Positions 40,801 through 49,491 of a stretch of 64,000 nt of DNA are shown here, in pieces (positions within the stretch are counted from its first letter, which is position 1; each line of letters starts with the position of its first letter). The notes under the pieces are model-generated. The model worked only from the letters and a program-made list of their open reading frames with translations, had not been told where the DNA came from and made no database searches. Origin of the DNA: Dactylosporangium fulvum. Its GTDB lineage: Bacteria; Actinomycetota; Actinomycetes; Mycobacteriales; Micromonosporaceae. Location of the stretch: positions 3,124,501 to 3,188,500 of the forward strand of contig NZ_CP073720.1 in the NCBI RefSeq assembly GCF_025137375.1. The letters run 5' to 3'. The position numbers were made by a program, and so were the translations under genes.

Positions 40801-43800
40801 CCGAGATCGAGAGCGTGCAGGCCAGGAGCGCGGGCACGGCAGAGCATCCGGACACGCCCGCGATCAGCAGCGGCGGGCCCGCCCTCGACCCGGGCGCGGC
40901 GAACCTGGCCGACGTGCTCCGACGGGTCGCCACTGACCCGGCCGCCAGGGACATCGTCTACATCTCCGCGGACGGCGAGGAGGACCACCAGTCCTACGCT
41001 CTGCTGCGTGACGAAGCGTCCCGGGTGCTCGGCGGTCTCCGCGCGCTGGGCGTCCGTCCCGGCGACAAGGTGATCCTGCAGTTCGCGGACAACCGTGACT
41101 TCGTGACCGGACTGTGGGCATGCATACAGGGCGGCTTCGTCGTCGTCCCGCTCGCCGTGTCGCCGACCTACACCGAGGACACGGCCGCCACCAGGAAGCT
41201 CGCCGGCGCCTGGTCATTGTTGGCGGGCCCGCTGCTGTTCACGGACCGCACGCTCGCCGGCCCGTTGCGCGGGCTGGCCGATCGGCTGGGCTGGCATGAC
41301 CTCCGCCTCGCCGTCCTCGACGACCTGCGCGACGGTCCGCAGGACCTCGACGTTCACGAGTCCCAGGGCGACGACCTGGCCCTGCTACTGCTGACCTCCG
41401 GCAGCACCGGCCACCCCAAAGCGGTCGAGTTGCGTCACCGCAACGTCTTGGCCAGGACGGTGGCCGCCGTGCACGTCTACGAGCTGACCACGCGGGACGT
41501 CTCGTTCAACTGGATGCCGCTCGACCACGTCGGCGGAGTCGTGATGTCCCACATCCGCGACGTGTTCGTCGGCTGCCGGCAGATCCAGGCCCCGACGCAG
41601 TGGGTACTGGCAGAACCCCTTCGCTGGACGGCCAAGATGGCTGAGCATCGGGTTACGACCACATGGGCCCCGAACTTCGCCTTCGGCCTCATTGCCGAGC
41701 GCTCGGCCGCACTCGCCGGGCAGAACTGGGACCTGAGCGCCCTGCGCGTCATCATCAACGGCGGCGAGGCCATCGTTCCCCGCGTAACCCGGCGCTTCAT
41801 GCAGGCGCTGGCCCCGCTCGGTCTGCCCGCCACCGCCATGCGCCCGGCATGGGGCATGTCGGAGACGTCGTCCGGCGAGGTCGACGACCGGTTCGACCTG
41901 GCGACGTCCGACGACGACGACAAGTTCGTCTGCGTCGGCGCCCCCTTCCCGGGATTCACCATGCGGATCGTCGACAGCGACGGCGCTGTGGTGAGCGAAG
42001 GGGTGCCCGGACGGCTCCAGGTCCAGGGGTCAGCCGTCACCTCCGGATATCACCTCAATCCCGAGCAGAACGCCGCGTCGTTCACCGCGGACGGCTGGTT
42101 CGAGACCGGCGACCTCGCCGTGCTACGCGACGGCAAGCTGACGATCACCGGGCGGGCCAAGGACGCCATCATCATCAACGGCCACAACTTCCACAGCCAC
42201 GAACTCGAGGAATGCGTGGAGGAGCTGGACCAGGTCGAGCGATCCTTCACCGCGGCGTGCGCAGTGCGCACCGCGGGCAGTTCCACGGACGAGCTGGCCG
42301 TGTTCTTCTGCCTGAAAGACGGGGTGACCGAGGCCGAGGCGATTACCTTGATCCGCGCCCGGCTCCTGCGCGAGACGGGCGCCCAGGCCACCTACCTGGT
42401 GCCCGTCACCCGGGACCGCATCCCCAAGACCGAAATCGGCAAGATCCAGCGCACCCTGCTGCGTCAGCAGCTGGAGGCCGGGGACTTCGCGGCGGACCTC
42501 CGGCGAACCGGAGCCGGCCCGGACGACGGTGCGACGATGCCCAACTGGTTCCACCGGCCGGTGTGGCGGCGGGCCGCCGCCGGGCCTCGCCCCGTCGCGC
42601 CGGAAGCGCACCACACCCTGTTGTACGCCGACAGCCAGGGCGTGGCCGACGCCCTGGCCGGCCTGCTGCGCGACCGTGGCGAGCGCTGCACCGTCCGGCC
42701 AGCCGGTGCCGGGCAGACACCGGAGGTACATCGGGAGAACGACACTGCCGACCGTGTTGTCCACCTTGTCGGCTACGCCCCGTTCGGGGAGCTGCCGAGC
42801 GATACGGAGGCGCTTACCGCGGCCTATCACGCGGGGCCGCTGGCGCTCGCGGGGCTCATCGGTGCCGTGGTCCGCGCCAACCCGGCGGAACGGCCGGTCG
42901 CGCTGACCGTCGTGGCCTCCCACAGCCAGTGGTTGCGTGACGGTGACCGGGTGATGTGTGAGCGGGGCGCCGCCGTCGGCGTGGTGAAGTCCGTCGACCA
43001 GGAGTACGACTGGCTGCGGGCCACCCACATCGACGTGGAACCGGAGGAACCCGCGCGGCTGGCTCGGCGGATCCTGGACCTGCTCGACTCGGCCGGCAAC
43101 GAGCCCGAGCAGGCACTGCGGGACGGGGAGCGCTGGGTGCGCCGTCTCGAACGGCTTCCCGCAGCTCCGCCGGCGACGTCCGGTCTCCGCCCCGGCGAAC
43201 TTGTCGTCGTCAGCGGTGGCCTCGGCGGTGTCGCCGCCGAGACGGCCGCCCATCTGCTGTCGGCCAACAGCGCGCGCCTTCTGCTGCTCGGCCGGACCGT
43301 GTTGCCGGCCGAAGACGCTTGGGACGAGACGCTGTCCTCCGGCGGTCTGATTGCCGAGCGGATCGCCGTCCTCCGTCGGCTGCGCGCCTTGGGCGAGGTT
43401 CACTACGTGGCTGCCGATGTCACCGACGAGGCGGCCGTGCGCGCGGCGATCCAGGACGCCGAGGCCCGCTTCTCGCGGCCGGTCACGACCGTCCTGCACC
43501 TCGCCGGGCAGTTCCACGAAGCGCCGGTGACCGATGCGGGCGCGGCCGACTGGGCGGACGTCACCCGGGCCAAGGTGCTCGGCGCCGCCGTCCTGCACCA
43601 CCTGGTCAAGGAGCGGCCCGAGATCCGTTTCCTGTCCTACTCCTCGGTGAACGGGTTCTTCGGCGGCGCCAACGTGTCCGGCTACGCCGCCGCCAACGCC
43701 TTCCTGGACACGTTGGCCGTCCACCAGTCCACCGCGCACGGCATGCGGGCCCAGAGCCTGGGCTGGACCATGTGGGACGAGCTGGGCCTCAGCCGCGGTT

Positions 43801-45194
43801 ACGCCATGAAGACCTTGACCGAGGCCCGCGGCTACCGTGCCATCACCGCAGAACAGGGCGTCGTGTCGGTGGACGTCGCCCTGCGGCACAGCACGCCGCA
43901 GATCCTGATCGGCCTGGACCACACCGCGCCGTGGGTGGCCGGCCGGCTGCTCACCGCCACGGCCCCGCTCCACCGGCTGGTCGGCTACCGCACCGCCGGC
44001 GCCGCGGAAGACGGCTGGAGCGATCCGGGCCTCGTGGACCGTTACGGGACCCGCACCGACTGCGCGTTCACCGTGGTGTCCGAGCTGCCGGTGACCGAGA
44101 GCGGAGAGGTCGATCGCCGGCGCCTGGCCGAGGCGGGCGCCGTCGGAGCCGCGGTCGACCACCGTCCGCGCAACGCGGCCGAACGGACCATCGCCGCCAT
44201 CTGGTGCGAGATCCTGGGCCTGCAAGAGGTCGGCGTTCACGACAACTTCTTCGACATCGGCGGGCACTCCCTGCGCGCGGCCATGTTGCTCAGCCTGATC
44301 CGTGCGGAGCTGGGTGTGGATCTGACCATCGCCTCGCTGTTCGAGAACCCCACGGTCGCCGGCCTGGCCCGGCAGCTCGATTCGCTGACCGCGCAGCAGA
44401 ATCCTCTTGCCGTAGTGTTGCCGCTGCGCCGTGAGGGCGAAGCCGCACCGTTGTTCTGTCTTCACCCCGGGGGCGGCATCAGCTGGTGCTACTCCGGCCT
44501 GCTCGGCGGCCTGCCGGAGCGGCATCCGGTCTACGGCATCCAAGCGCGTGGGCTCGACGGCGAGGAGCCGCTGCCGGCGACCCTGGACGCGATGGTCGAC
44601 GACTACACGGCGCAGATCCGGGCCATCCAGCCGACCGGCCCCTATCACCTCCTCGGCTGGTCGTTCGGGGGCGTCATCGCCCATGCCATGGCAACCCGGC
44701 TGACCGCCGAGGGCCAGCGGATCGGCCTACTGGCTGCGATCGATGCCTGGCCTGCGGACCCGCTGCTCGACCCGGTGTTCGGCGACGACCTGAACATCGA
44801 GAAGGAGATGCTCGGCGCTCTGCTCGCCGACGCCGGATACGAGGGGGACGTCGCCGGTGAGGACCTCACCCGTGCTCGCGCGCTGCAGATCCTGCGCAGT
44901 GAGGGCAGTCCGCTCGGCAACCTCACCGAGGAGAGCATCACGTCGCTCGTGACCATCGCGGCCAACAACATCAAGCTGCGCCAGGCCACGCTCGCCCCGT
45001 ACGACGGCGATCTGCTGCTCTTCCACGCGGACGGGGACGACCGCGACGTGGATGCGGTGACGCGCAGCTGGCAACGGTTCAGCACCGGCCGGATCCACAA
45101 CCGTCCCATGCCCTACGGCCACAACAGCATCATCCACCCCAAGCCGTTGGCCGAGATCGGCATGTTCGTTGGGAAGGCGATGGCGGGCGGATGA
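37830..45194 (+). CDS. NRPS 2: C-A(degenerate)-A-KR-T-TE
   Basis: 2454 residues from a TTG at 37830 six bases after AAGGAG. C domain (HHIVVDG near 163). Residues ~480-960 form a decayed A domain: its P-loop region is ALVLDVPGGPLVLDHAG and its final Lys motif is TPGGGVDAS. A second A domain follows (LTSGSTGHPKAV near 1187; PKTEIGKIQ), of FAAL-like type. Then a PKS-type KR (VVSGGLGGVAAE near 1794; SSVNGFFGG, GYAAAN), a T domain (FFDIGGHSLRAA near 2147) and a TE (GWSFGG near 2275). This fits loading of a keto acid, reduction to a hydroxy acid, ester formation and macrocyclisation, as described for the KR-bearing NRPS of pyridomycin. Confidence 0.92.
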   Translation: MSTSTSEKQEPGTDVRAASEEAADALEFPATYAQQGLWFFNRLNPRSAFYNVSMVHRLTGELDVPVLRAALHDVVQRHEALRTTFREHEGGLRQLVADAVDVPLPVHAAVGSADDGTPVLETPAVREQVTALIQAPFDLEQGPLLRAALVRVGPDDHLFVLSMHHIVVDGWSLGILLRELSEAYRARRAGEAPNLPELAVQYGDYAEWQVGHLRGTALEDGLSYWRERLRGDLPELHLTTDHPRPEARSFAGARLDWTFDEDLTARLRQLCQTEGVTLYMALFAGVAAMLHRYSGQEDFIVGTPMAGRDDAQTQPLIGSFVNTLPMRADVSGNPPFTRLLNRVREMSQGAYAHDDIPFEKIVEDVAPQRGIGANPLFQVTFALQNYELGGFELDGMRAERIAVEEGTARFDLEVHCWDDPHRLRGAFVYSTDLFDRSTMQRMAAHLTRVFEGVLSDPSRTIGELPLLTADDHQVLDAVGGLESEFDAGATVLRRFSAQVAARPEATAVRAPDAVLSYQGLAARVRALAAHLRSAGLTAGARVGVCLDAPDDQLLGTLAVLAAGGVCVPVNPGDDPARLRRTARRTGLAVLLTRGSAPDDRADGLTTVDLRAVHLDEAGPPAAEAPAEPSGAAAALVLDVPGGPLVLDHAGLAGRLGRLAGLSALTPGDLVARHTTWGREHAVWETLLPICHGATLVAADGAGVPADATVVIAADAELSAILAADVQAVSPRALLCLTAMPSPALVRRCRDRFGSAARWVYATPQAGLTGVAESRPSDETVSFTPLCALRVLDARGLPVPVGVAGEVYVGGPGLARTAAGNAVAASASSSDTGRITAAGKLEVLGRRPGTAVVCGVPVDLGEVTAAILAEPAIADCTVLARRSTAGHAELVSYAVPRGKVTAQRVEQAARAGLPSGIGLSGVVFVTALPHTPGGGVDASALGELPVLDDELAGAWEQALSERGIPAVVVVTGNEPAPTTDDFVNLRALARDTEIESVQARSAGTAEHPDTPAISSGGPALDPGAANLADVLRRVATDPAARDIVYISADGEEDHQSYALLRDEASRVLGGLRALGVRPGDKVILQFADNRDFVTGLWACIQGGFVVVPLAVSPTYTEDTAATRKLAGAWSLLAGPLLFTDRTLAGPLRGLADRLGWHDLRLAVLDDLRDGPQDLDVHESQGDDLALLLLTSGSTGHPKAVELRHRNVLARTVAAVHVYELTTRDVSFNWMPLDHVGGVVMSHIRDVFVGCRQIQAPTQWVLAEPLRWTAKMAEHRVTTTWAPNFAFGLIAERSAALAGQNWDLSALRVIINGGEAIVPRVTRRFMQALAPLGLPATAMRPAWGMSETSSGEVDDRFDLATSDDDDKFVCVGAPFPGFTMRIVDSDGAVVSEGVPGRLQVQGSAVTSGYHLNPEQNAASFTADGWFETGDLAVLRDGKLTITGRAKDAIIINGHNFHSHELEECVEELDQVERSFTAACAVRTAGSSTDELAVFFCLKDGVTEAEAITLIRARLLRETGAQATYLVPVTRDRIPKTEIGKIQRTLLRQQLEAGDFAADLRRTGAGPDDGATMPNWFHRPVWRRAAAGPRPVAPEAHHTLLYADSQGVADALAGLLRDRGERCTVRPAGAGQTPEVHRENDTADRVVHLVGYAPFGELPSDTEALTAAYHAGPLALAGLIGAVVRANPAERPVALTVVASHSQWLRDGDRVMCERGAAVGVVKSVDQEYDWLRATHIDVEPEEPARLARRILDLLDSAGNEPEQALRDGERWVRRLERLPAAPPATSGLRPGELVVVSGGLGGVAAETAAHLLSANSARLLLLGRTVLPAEDAWDETLSSGGLIAERIAVLRRLRALGEVHYVAADVTDEAAVRAAIQDAEARFSRPVTTVLHLAGQFHEAPVTDAGAADWADVTRAKVLGAAVLHHLVKERPEIRFLSYSSVNGFFGGANVSGYAAANAFLDTLAVHQSTAHGMRAQSLGWTMWDELGLSRGYAMKTLTEARGYRAITAEQGVVSVDVALRHSTPQILIGLDHTAPWVAGRLLTATAPLHRLVGYRTAGAAEDGWSDPGLVDRYGTRTDCAFTVVSELPVTESGEVDRRRLAEAGAVGAAVDHRPRNAAERTIAAIWCEILGLQEVGVHDNFFDIGGHSLRAAMLLSLIRAELGVDLTIASLFENPTVAGLARQLDSLTAQQNPLAVVLPLRREGEAAPLFCLHPGGGISWCYSGLLGGLPERHPVYGIQARGLDGEEPLPATLDAMVDDYTAQIRAIQPTGPYHLLGWSFGGVIAHAMATRLTAEGQRIGLLAAIDAWPADPLLDPVFGDDLNIEKEMLGALLADAGYEGDVAGEDLTRARALQILRSEGSPLGNLTEESITSLVTIAANNIKLRQATLAPYDGDLLLFHADGDDRDVDAVTRSWQRFSTGRIHNRPMPYGHNSIIHPKPLAEIGMFVGKAMAGG

Positions 45195-45217
45195 CGCGCC
45201 CGGCGGAGGAGATGACC

Positions 45218-45433
45218 ATGACCAATCCGTTCGACGACCCGGACGGTACCTATCGAGTGCTGGTCAACGACGAGGGGCAGCACTGCCTGTGGCCCGAGGC
45301 GATCGAGGTTCCCCGCGGCTGGGACGTCCGGCTTGACGCGAGCAACCGGCAGGAGTGCCTCGACTTCGTCGCCCGGAACTGGACCGACCTGCGTCCGGCG
45401 AGCCTGGCGGCCGCGAAGGACGCAGTCCGGTGA
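45218..45433 (+). CDS. MbtH-like protein
   Basis: 71 residues beginning MTNPFDDPDGTYRVLVNDEG, with the conserved Trp residues of the MbtH family (HCLWPE, VPRGWDV, NWTDLRP). ATG 45218 is seven bases after GGAGGA and preferred over the ATGs at 45191 and 45212. MbtH proteins bind and activate or stabilise adenylation domains, here probably those of NRPS 1. Its stop overlaps the P450 start. Confidence 0.95.
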   Translation: MTNPFDDPDGTYRVLVNDEGQHCLWPEAIEVPRGWDVRLDASNRQECLDFVARNWTDLRPASLAAAKDAVR

Positions 45434-46665
45434 GCCACCCGAGGACGCCCGTCGACGTTGACCTGCTGGACCCCGACGTCTACGCGGTGGAGAACCAGCC
45501 TCGGCTGTGGCGGCGGTTGCAGGACGATTGCCCGGTCGGATGGCACGAGCCCAAGCCCGGCGTCCCGGGCTTCTGGGTGCTGTCCAGGTACGCCGACATC
45601 ATGGAGGTGTTCAAGGACCCCGCCACCTTCAGTTCGGCCCGCGGCAACATCCTGGGGACGCTCCTGGCCGGCGGTGACCCGGCCGGCGGGCAGATGCTGG
45701 CCGTCACCGATCCGCCGCGGCACCGGGACCTGCGCCGAATCCTGCAGGGAGGCTTCTCCGCCCGGTCGATGCGACGTATCGCCGACAGCGTCCGCGTGGT
45801 GGCGCGGCGGCTGGTCGCCGAGGCCGTCGAGCGCGGCGGCTGCGACTTCGTGGCCGACGTCGCGGCCCGCATTCCCCTGGAGGCGATCTGCGAACTGCTC
45901 GCCGTCCCGGTCGAGGACCGTCCGCGCATGCTGGAGCTCACCTCGACGGCACTCGATGCCGACAGCACGCCGCTGGCGGCGGCCCGAGCGCAGAGCGACA
46001 TCATGAACTACTACGCGAAGCTTGTGCCCGAGCGCCGGGCGAACCCGCAGGACGACGCCGTGAGCATGCTGGCGGTCGGCGTGATCGACGGGCGGCCGCT
46101 GACCGAGGTCGAGGTGTACCTCAACTGCTACAACCTCATCATCGGCGGCGACGAGACCACCCGCTTCTCGGCGGCCGGCGGCCTGCTCGCACTGATCCAG
46201 CACCCGGACCAGTGGCGGGTGCTGAAGGAGCGGCCGGACGTGATCGACAGCGCCGTGGAGGAAGTCGTCCGCTGGACCTCGCCGGCGCTGCACATCGCAC
46301 GGGTGGCGACGGTCGACACCACGATCCGGGGAGCCCGAATCTCGGCGGGCGAGATCGTCAGCCTGTGGATCGGCGCCGCCAACCGGGATGTGGAGGTGTT
46401 CGAGGACCCGTACACCTTCAACCTGGCGCGCACACCCAACAGACACATGGCCTACGGGTTCGGCCCGCACTTCTGCCTGGGCGGCGCGCTCGCCCGGATC
46501 GAGATGCAGATCCTGTTCGAGGAGATACGGAACCAGGCGGGCTCGGTCAGCCTGGCCGGCGACGTCGAGTACTCACGGTCCAACTTCCTGGCCGGCGTCA
46601 GCCGGCTGCCCGTCACGTTCACCCGGGACCGCGCCGAGGTTGTCCCGACGGCGGGGCATGGATGA
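45430..46665 (+). CDS. Cytochrome P450
   Basis: 411 residues. I-helix motif IGGDETT, the ExxR helix in the VEEVVRW region, and the heme loop [13 protein letters not shown] with the Cys ligand. Length and pattern match bacterial class I P450s, soluble and needing ferredoxin. GTG start overlaps the MbtH stop. Tailoring reactions to consider are 3-hydroxylation of the picolinate unit or desaturation of the 3-methylvalerate-derived hydroxy acid to the enol ester found in pyridomycin. The sequence does not decide between them. Confidence 0.93.
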   Translation: MSHPRTPVDVDLLDPDVYAVENQPRLWRRLQDDCPVGWHEPKPGVPGFWVLSRYADIMEVFKDPATFSSARGNILGTLLAGGDPAGGQMLAVTDPPRHRDLRRILQGGFSARSMRRIADSVRVVARRLVAEAVERGGCDFVADVAARIPLEAICELLAVPVEDRPRMLELTSTALDADSTPLAAARAQSDIMNYYAKLVPERRANPQDDAVSMLAVGVIDGRPLTEVEVYLNCYNLIIGGDETTRFSAAGGLLALIQHPDQWRVLKERPDVIDSAVEEVVRWTSPALHIARVATVDTTIRGARISAGEIVSLWIGAANRDVEVFEDPYTFNLARTPNRHMAYGFGPHFCLGGALARIEMQILFEEIRNQAGSVSLAGDVEYSRSNFLAGVSRLPVTFTRDRAEVVPTAGHG

Positions 46666-47768
46666 TGTCCGGCCGCACGAGCCCTCGGCTGCGCCCGTCA
46701 CTGGCCGCTGTTCCCGGCTACACACCCGCGCGCGTCCCGGCCGGCCCGGCGTTCCACCGGCTGGCCGCCAACGAGAGCCCGTATCCGCCGCTGCCCGGCG
46801 TCGTGGAACAACTGCTGGCCACGGCCGGGGATGCCAACCGCTACCCGGACATGTGGTGCCGCGACCTGACCGCCGCACTCTCCGCCCAGCTCGGTGTTCC
46901 GGCCGCGCACATCGCGGTGGGCACCGGTTCGGTCGGCATCACCCAGCAGTTGCTGCAGATCACCGCGGGCCCGCAGGACGAGGTCCTGTTCGCCTGGCGC
47001 TCGTTCGAGGCGTATCCGGTGATGACCAGGCTGGTCGATGCCGCGCCGGTCCAGGTGCCGCTGACCGCTGACGACCGGCACGACCTGGAGGCCATGGCCC
47101 GGGCGGTGACCGACCGGACGAGACTGGTCATCGTCTGCAACCCCAACAATCCGACCGGCACCGTCGTGGGCCGTGCGGAGCTGGAGAGGTTCCTGGACCG
47201 GATGCCGGAGGAACTTCTGATCGTCATAGATGAGGCGTACGTCGAGTTCGCGGACGATCCGGATCACCCGGACGGCATCGAGCTCTACCGCGATCGTCCG
47301 AACGTGTGCGTGCTGCGCACCTTCTCCAAGGCGTACGGCCTGGCGGGTATGCGGGTCGGGTACGCCGTTGCCCACGAGCCGGTGACCACAGCGCTGCGCA
47401 CCATCGCGCTTCCCTTCGGCGTGAGCCAGCTCGCCCAGGATGCGGCGATCATCGCGCTGCGCGCCGAGTCCGCGATGCGCGCTCGCGTCGTGGCGTTGAC
47501 CGCCGAGCGCGCACGCGTCATCGGGCGGTTGACGGCGTCCGGCTGGGCCGTCGGTGCGTCACGTGCGAACTTCATCTGGCTCCGGCTCGGCGACCGTACC
47601 TCGGCCTTCGCGGACGCCTGCACCGCGGCGGGGGTGTCCGTCATGGCGTTCCCGGGCGAGGGCGTGCGGGTCAGCATCGGCGACGCCGCGGCCAATGACG
47701 AGTTTCTGTGCTGCGCGTCGCGGTTCCGTGCTGAACTCGCGGCGGGGGAGGGGCGGTGCACCGTATGA
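46662..47768 (+). CDS. HisC-like PLP aminotransferase
   Basis: 368 residues of the class I/II HisC group: [44 protein letters not shown] and the PLP Lys in [17 protein letters not shown]. HisC-type enzymes often aminate aromatic keto acids such as imidazolyl- or phenylpyruvate. As a cluster gene coupled on both sides (ATGA), it is the natural candidate to make 3-(3-pyridyl)alanine from 3-(3-pyridyl)pyruvate for module 2. A role in primary histidine synthesis is unlikely because no his genes are nearby. Confidence 0.88.
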   Translation: MMSGRTSPRLRPSLAAVPGYTPARVPAGPAFHRLAANESPYPPLPGVVEQLLATAGDANRYPDMWCRDLTAALSAQLGVPAAHIAVGTGSVGITQQLLQITAGPQDEVLFAWRSFEAYPVMTRLVDAAPVQVPLTADDRHDLEAMARAVTDRTRLVIVCNPNNPTGTVVGRAELERFLDRMPEELLIVIDEAYVEFADDPDHPDGIELYRDRPNVCVLRTFSKAYGLAGMRVGYAVAHEPVTTALRTIALPFGVSQLAQDAAIIALRAESAMRARVVALTAERARVIGRLTASGWAVGASRANFIWLRLGDRTSAFADACTAAGVSVMAFPGEGVRVSIGDAAANDEFLCCASRFRAELAAGEGRCTV

Positions 47769-48286
47769 CCACGGCGGCGGCGGAGCGGCAGTTCAAGAAC
47801 GTGATGGCGGGCGTCGGCGCGCCGGTGACGATTGTTACCGCCTTCGACGAGGGTATGCCGCACGGGACCACGGTCACGGCGTTCGCATCCCTCTCGCTCG
47901 ACCCGCCGATGGTGAACATCGCGCTGAGCGATCACTCCACCCTGCTACCCAAAATCATCCGGACCCGACGGTTCGGGGTGAATGTGCTCGCCGCTTCACA
48001 GGAGCAGCTGGCCGCCCGCTTCGCCCGACGCGACGTGGACCGGTTCGCCGGTGCTGAGTGGCATGCCGACGACGGTCTGCCGCGGCTGGCCGGTTGCCTC
48101 GGATGGCTGGCATGCGACGTCGCACAGGAGATCAGGGGCGGCGACCATCTTCTGCTGCTCGGATCGGTCACGAACGCTCAGCGAGCCTGGCCCGACTGTC
48201 CGTTAGTATATGCCGACCGAGTCTTCGGCACGTTTCGTCCCAGTCTCGGGACCATGCCCGCCGTCATGCCAAGGACTGCCTCATGA
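47765..48286 (+). CDS. NAD(P)H:FMN flavin reductase
   Basis: 173 residues with the flavin reductase-like fold: [40 protein letters not shown] and [10 protein letters not shown]. It would supply reduced FMN to the luciferase-like monooxygenase at 24.9 kb, since no other flavin-dependent monooxygenase of this class is in the window. ATG overlaps the HisC stop; its own stop overlaps the FabV start. Confidence 0.9.
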   Translation: MTTAAAERQFKNVMAGVGAPVTIVTAFDEGMPHGTTVTAFASLSLDPPMVNIALSDHSTLLPKIIRTRRFGVNVLAASQEQLAARFARRDVDRFAGAEWHADDGLPRLAGCLGWLACDVAQEIRGGDHLLLLGSVTNAQRAWPDCPLVYADRVFGTFRPSLGTMPAVMPRTAS

Positions 48287-49491
48287 GCGAACGCGTCATC
48301 ATTCCGCGCAACCTGGGCTTTCTCTTCATCGATTCGCATCCCGCCGGTTGTGCCCGTGTGGTGAACGACCTGTGGAGCGCGGTCGTGCCTCGGCCTCGGG
48401 GCGACGGCGACGACGACGCTCCTGTGGCTCTCGTCATCGGGTCCTCCGCCGGCTACGGACTGGCCGCCACGGTCGCCGGCCTGGCGCGCGCGGGAATCCG
48501 CGGGGTCGGAGTTGCCTTCGAGAAGGCGCCGACCGAGCGTCGGAGCGCCACGGCAGGGTGGTATCGCACCGCAGCGACCGCCGAACTGGCCCGCGCGGCC
48601 GGGCAGGACATGCGCTTTCTCAACGGCGACGCCTTCTCGGACGGCATGAAGGAACAGGTGGGCGACCTGATCGAGCAGCGTTTCGGTCGGCTCGACCATC
48701 TGATCTACTCCGTGGCCGCCCCGCGCCGGATCGACCCCGAGACCGGTGTCACCTACCACTCGGTCCTCAAGCCGATCGGTGCGACGGCCCGGACCAGGAC
48801 CCTCGCCTTCGACGATGACGGCAAGGCAGAGATCCGGGAAGCGGTGACGGAGCCGGCCGGCGAAGAGGAGATCGTGCACACGGTCGGCGTGATGGGCGGG
48901 GCCGACTGGGAGCGATGGGTGACGTACCTGGCCGGCCGCCGGCTGCTCGCCGACGGTTTCAGCACGGCGGCCCTTTCGTACATCGGCTCGCCGCTGAACG
49001 CCGCCATGTATCGGCAAGGCACCGTCGGCGCCGCGAAGGCGCACCTGGAGCAGACGGCCCGGACGCTCGATGCGCGCCTCCGCGAACATTGCGGGGGCCG
49101 CGCGGTGACGTCGGTCAACGGCGCCGCCGTCACCCAGTCGTCCATGGCCATCCCGGGGATCGCCCTCTACACCGGTCTGCTGCGCCGGGTCCTGGGAGAC
49201 GGCATGGTGTCTCCCGTCGACCAGCTGTCGGAGCTGTGGGACCAGCTGACCGGCGTGCGCCCGCTGCAGACCGACGACGAGGGACGAGTGCGGCTCGACA
49301 CCTGGGAGCTCACGTCGGCCGTTCAGGACGTCATTGCCGACAGGTGGGATGCCGCAACCACCGACACCGTTTCGGAACTCGCCGACCTCGACTGGTTCCG
49401 CGACAGCGTCCGCCAGCTGTACGGCTTCAGCGTCCCTGGCGTCGACTACTCCATCGCGGTCGAGACCGACATCCCCTGGCCCGCCGACTGA
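48283..49491 (+). CDS. fabV: FabV-type trans-2-enoyl-ACP/CoA reductase
   Basis: 402 residues, full family length. Signatures: VIIPRNLGFLFIDSHPAGC, NAD-binding LVIGSSAGYGLAATVAG, EKAPTERRSATAGWY, FLNGDAFSDGMKEQ, and the catalytic Tyr-x8-Lys in MYRQGTVGAAKAHLE. FabV reduces enoyl-ACP/CoA with NADH in fatty acid synthesis and is naturally insensitive to several FabI/InhA inhibitors. It is uncommon in actinomycetes and is locked in the cluster by ATGA coupling. As pyridomycin inhibits InhA, a resistant replacement target is likely. Alternatively it is a trans-acting enoyl reductase for PKS 2. Confidence 0.92.
   Translation: MSERVIIPRNLGFLFIDSHPAGCARVVNDLWSAVVPRPRGDGDDDAPVALVIGSSAGYGLAATVAGLARAGIRGVGVAFEKAPTERRSATAGWYRTAATAELARAAGQDMRFLNGDAFSDGMKEQVGDLIEQRFGRLDHLIYSVAAPRRIDPETGVTYHSVLKPIGATARTRTLAFDDDGKAEIREAVTEPAGEEEIVHTVGVMGGADWERWVTYLAGRRLLADGFSTAALSYIGSPLNAAMYRQGTVGAAKAHLEQTARTLDARLREHCGGRAVTSVNGAAVTQSSMAIPGIALYTGLLRRVLGDGMVSPVDQLSELWDQLTGVRPLQTDDEGRVRLDTWELTSAVQDVIADRWDAATTDTVSELADLDWFRDSVRQLYGFSVPGVDYSIAVETDIPWPAD

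Noticed and set aside
22733..45433. Siderophore cluster (EntE-like ligase, EntF-like first C domain, MbtH, type II thioesterase)
   Set aside because: There are no isochorismate, salicylate or DHB synthesis genes and no siderophore uptake genes, while picolinate- and nicotinate-type genes are present.
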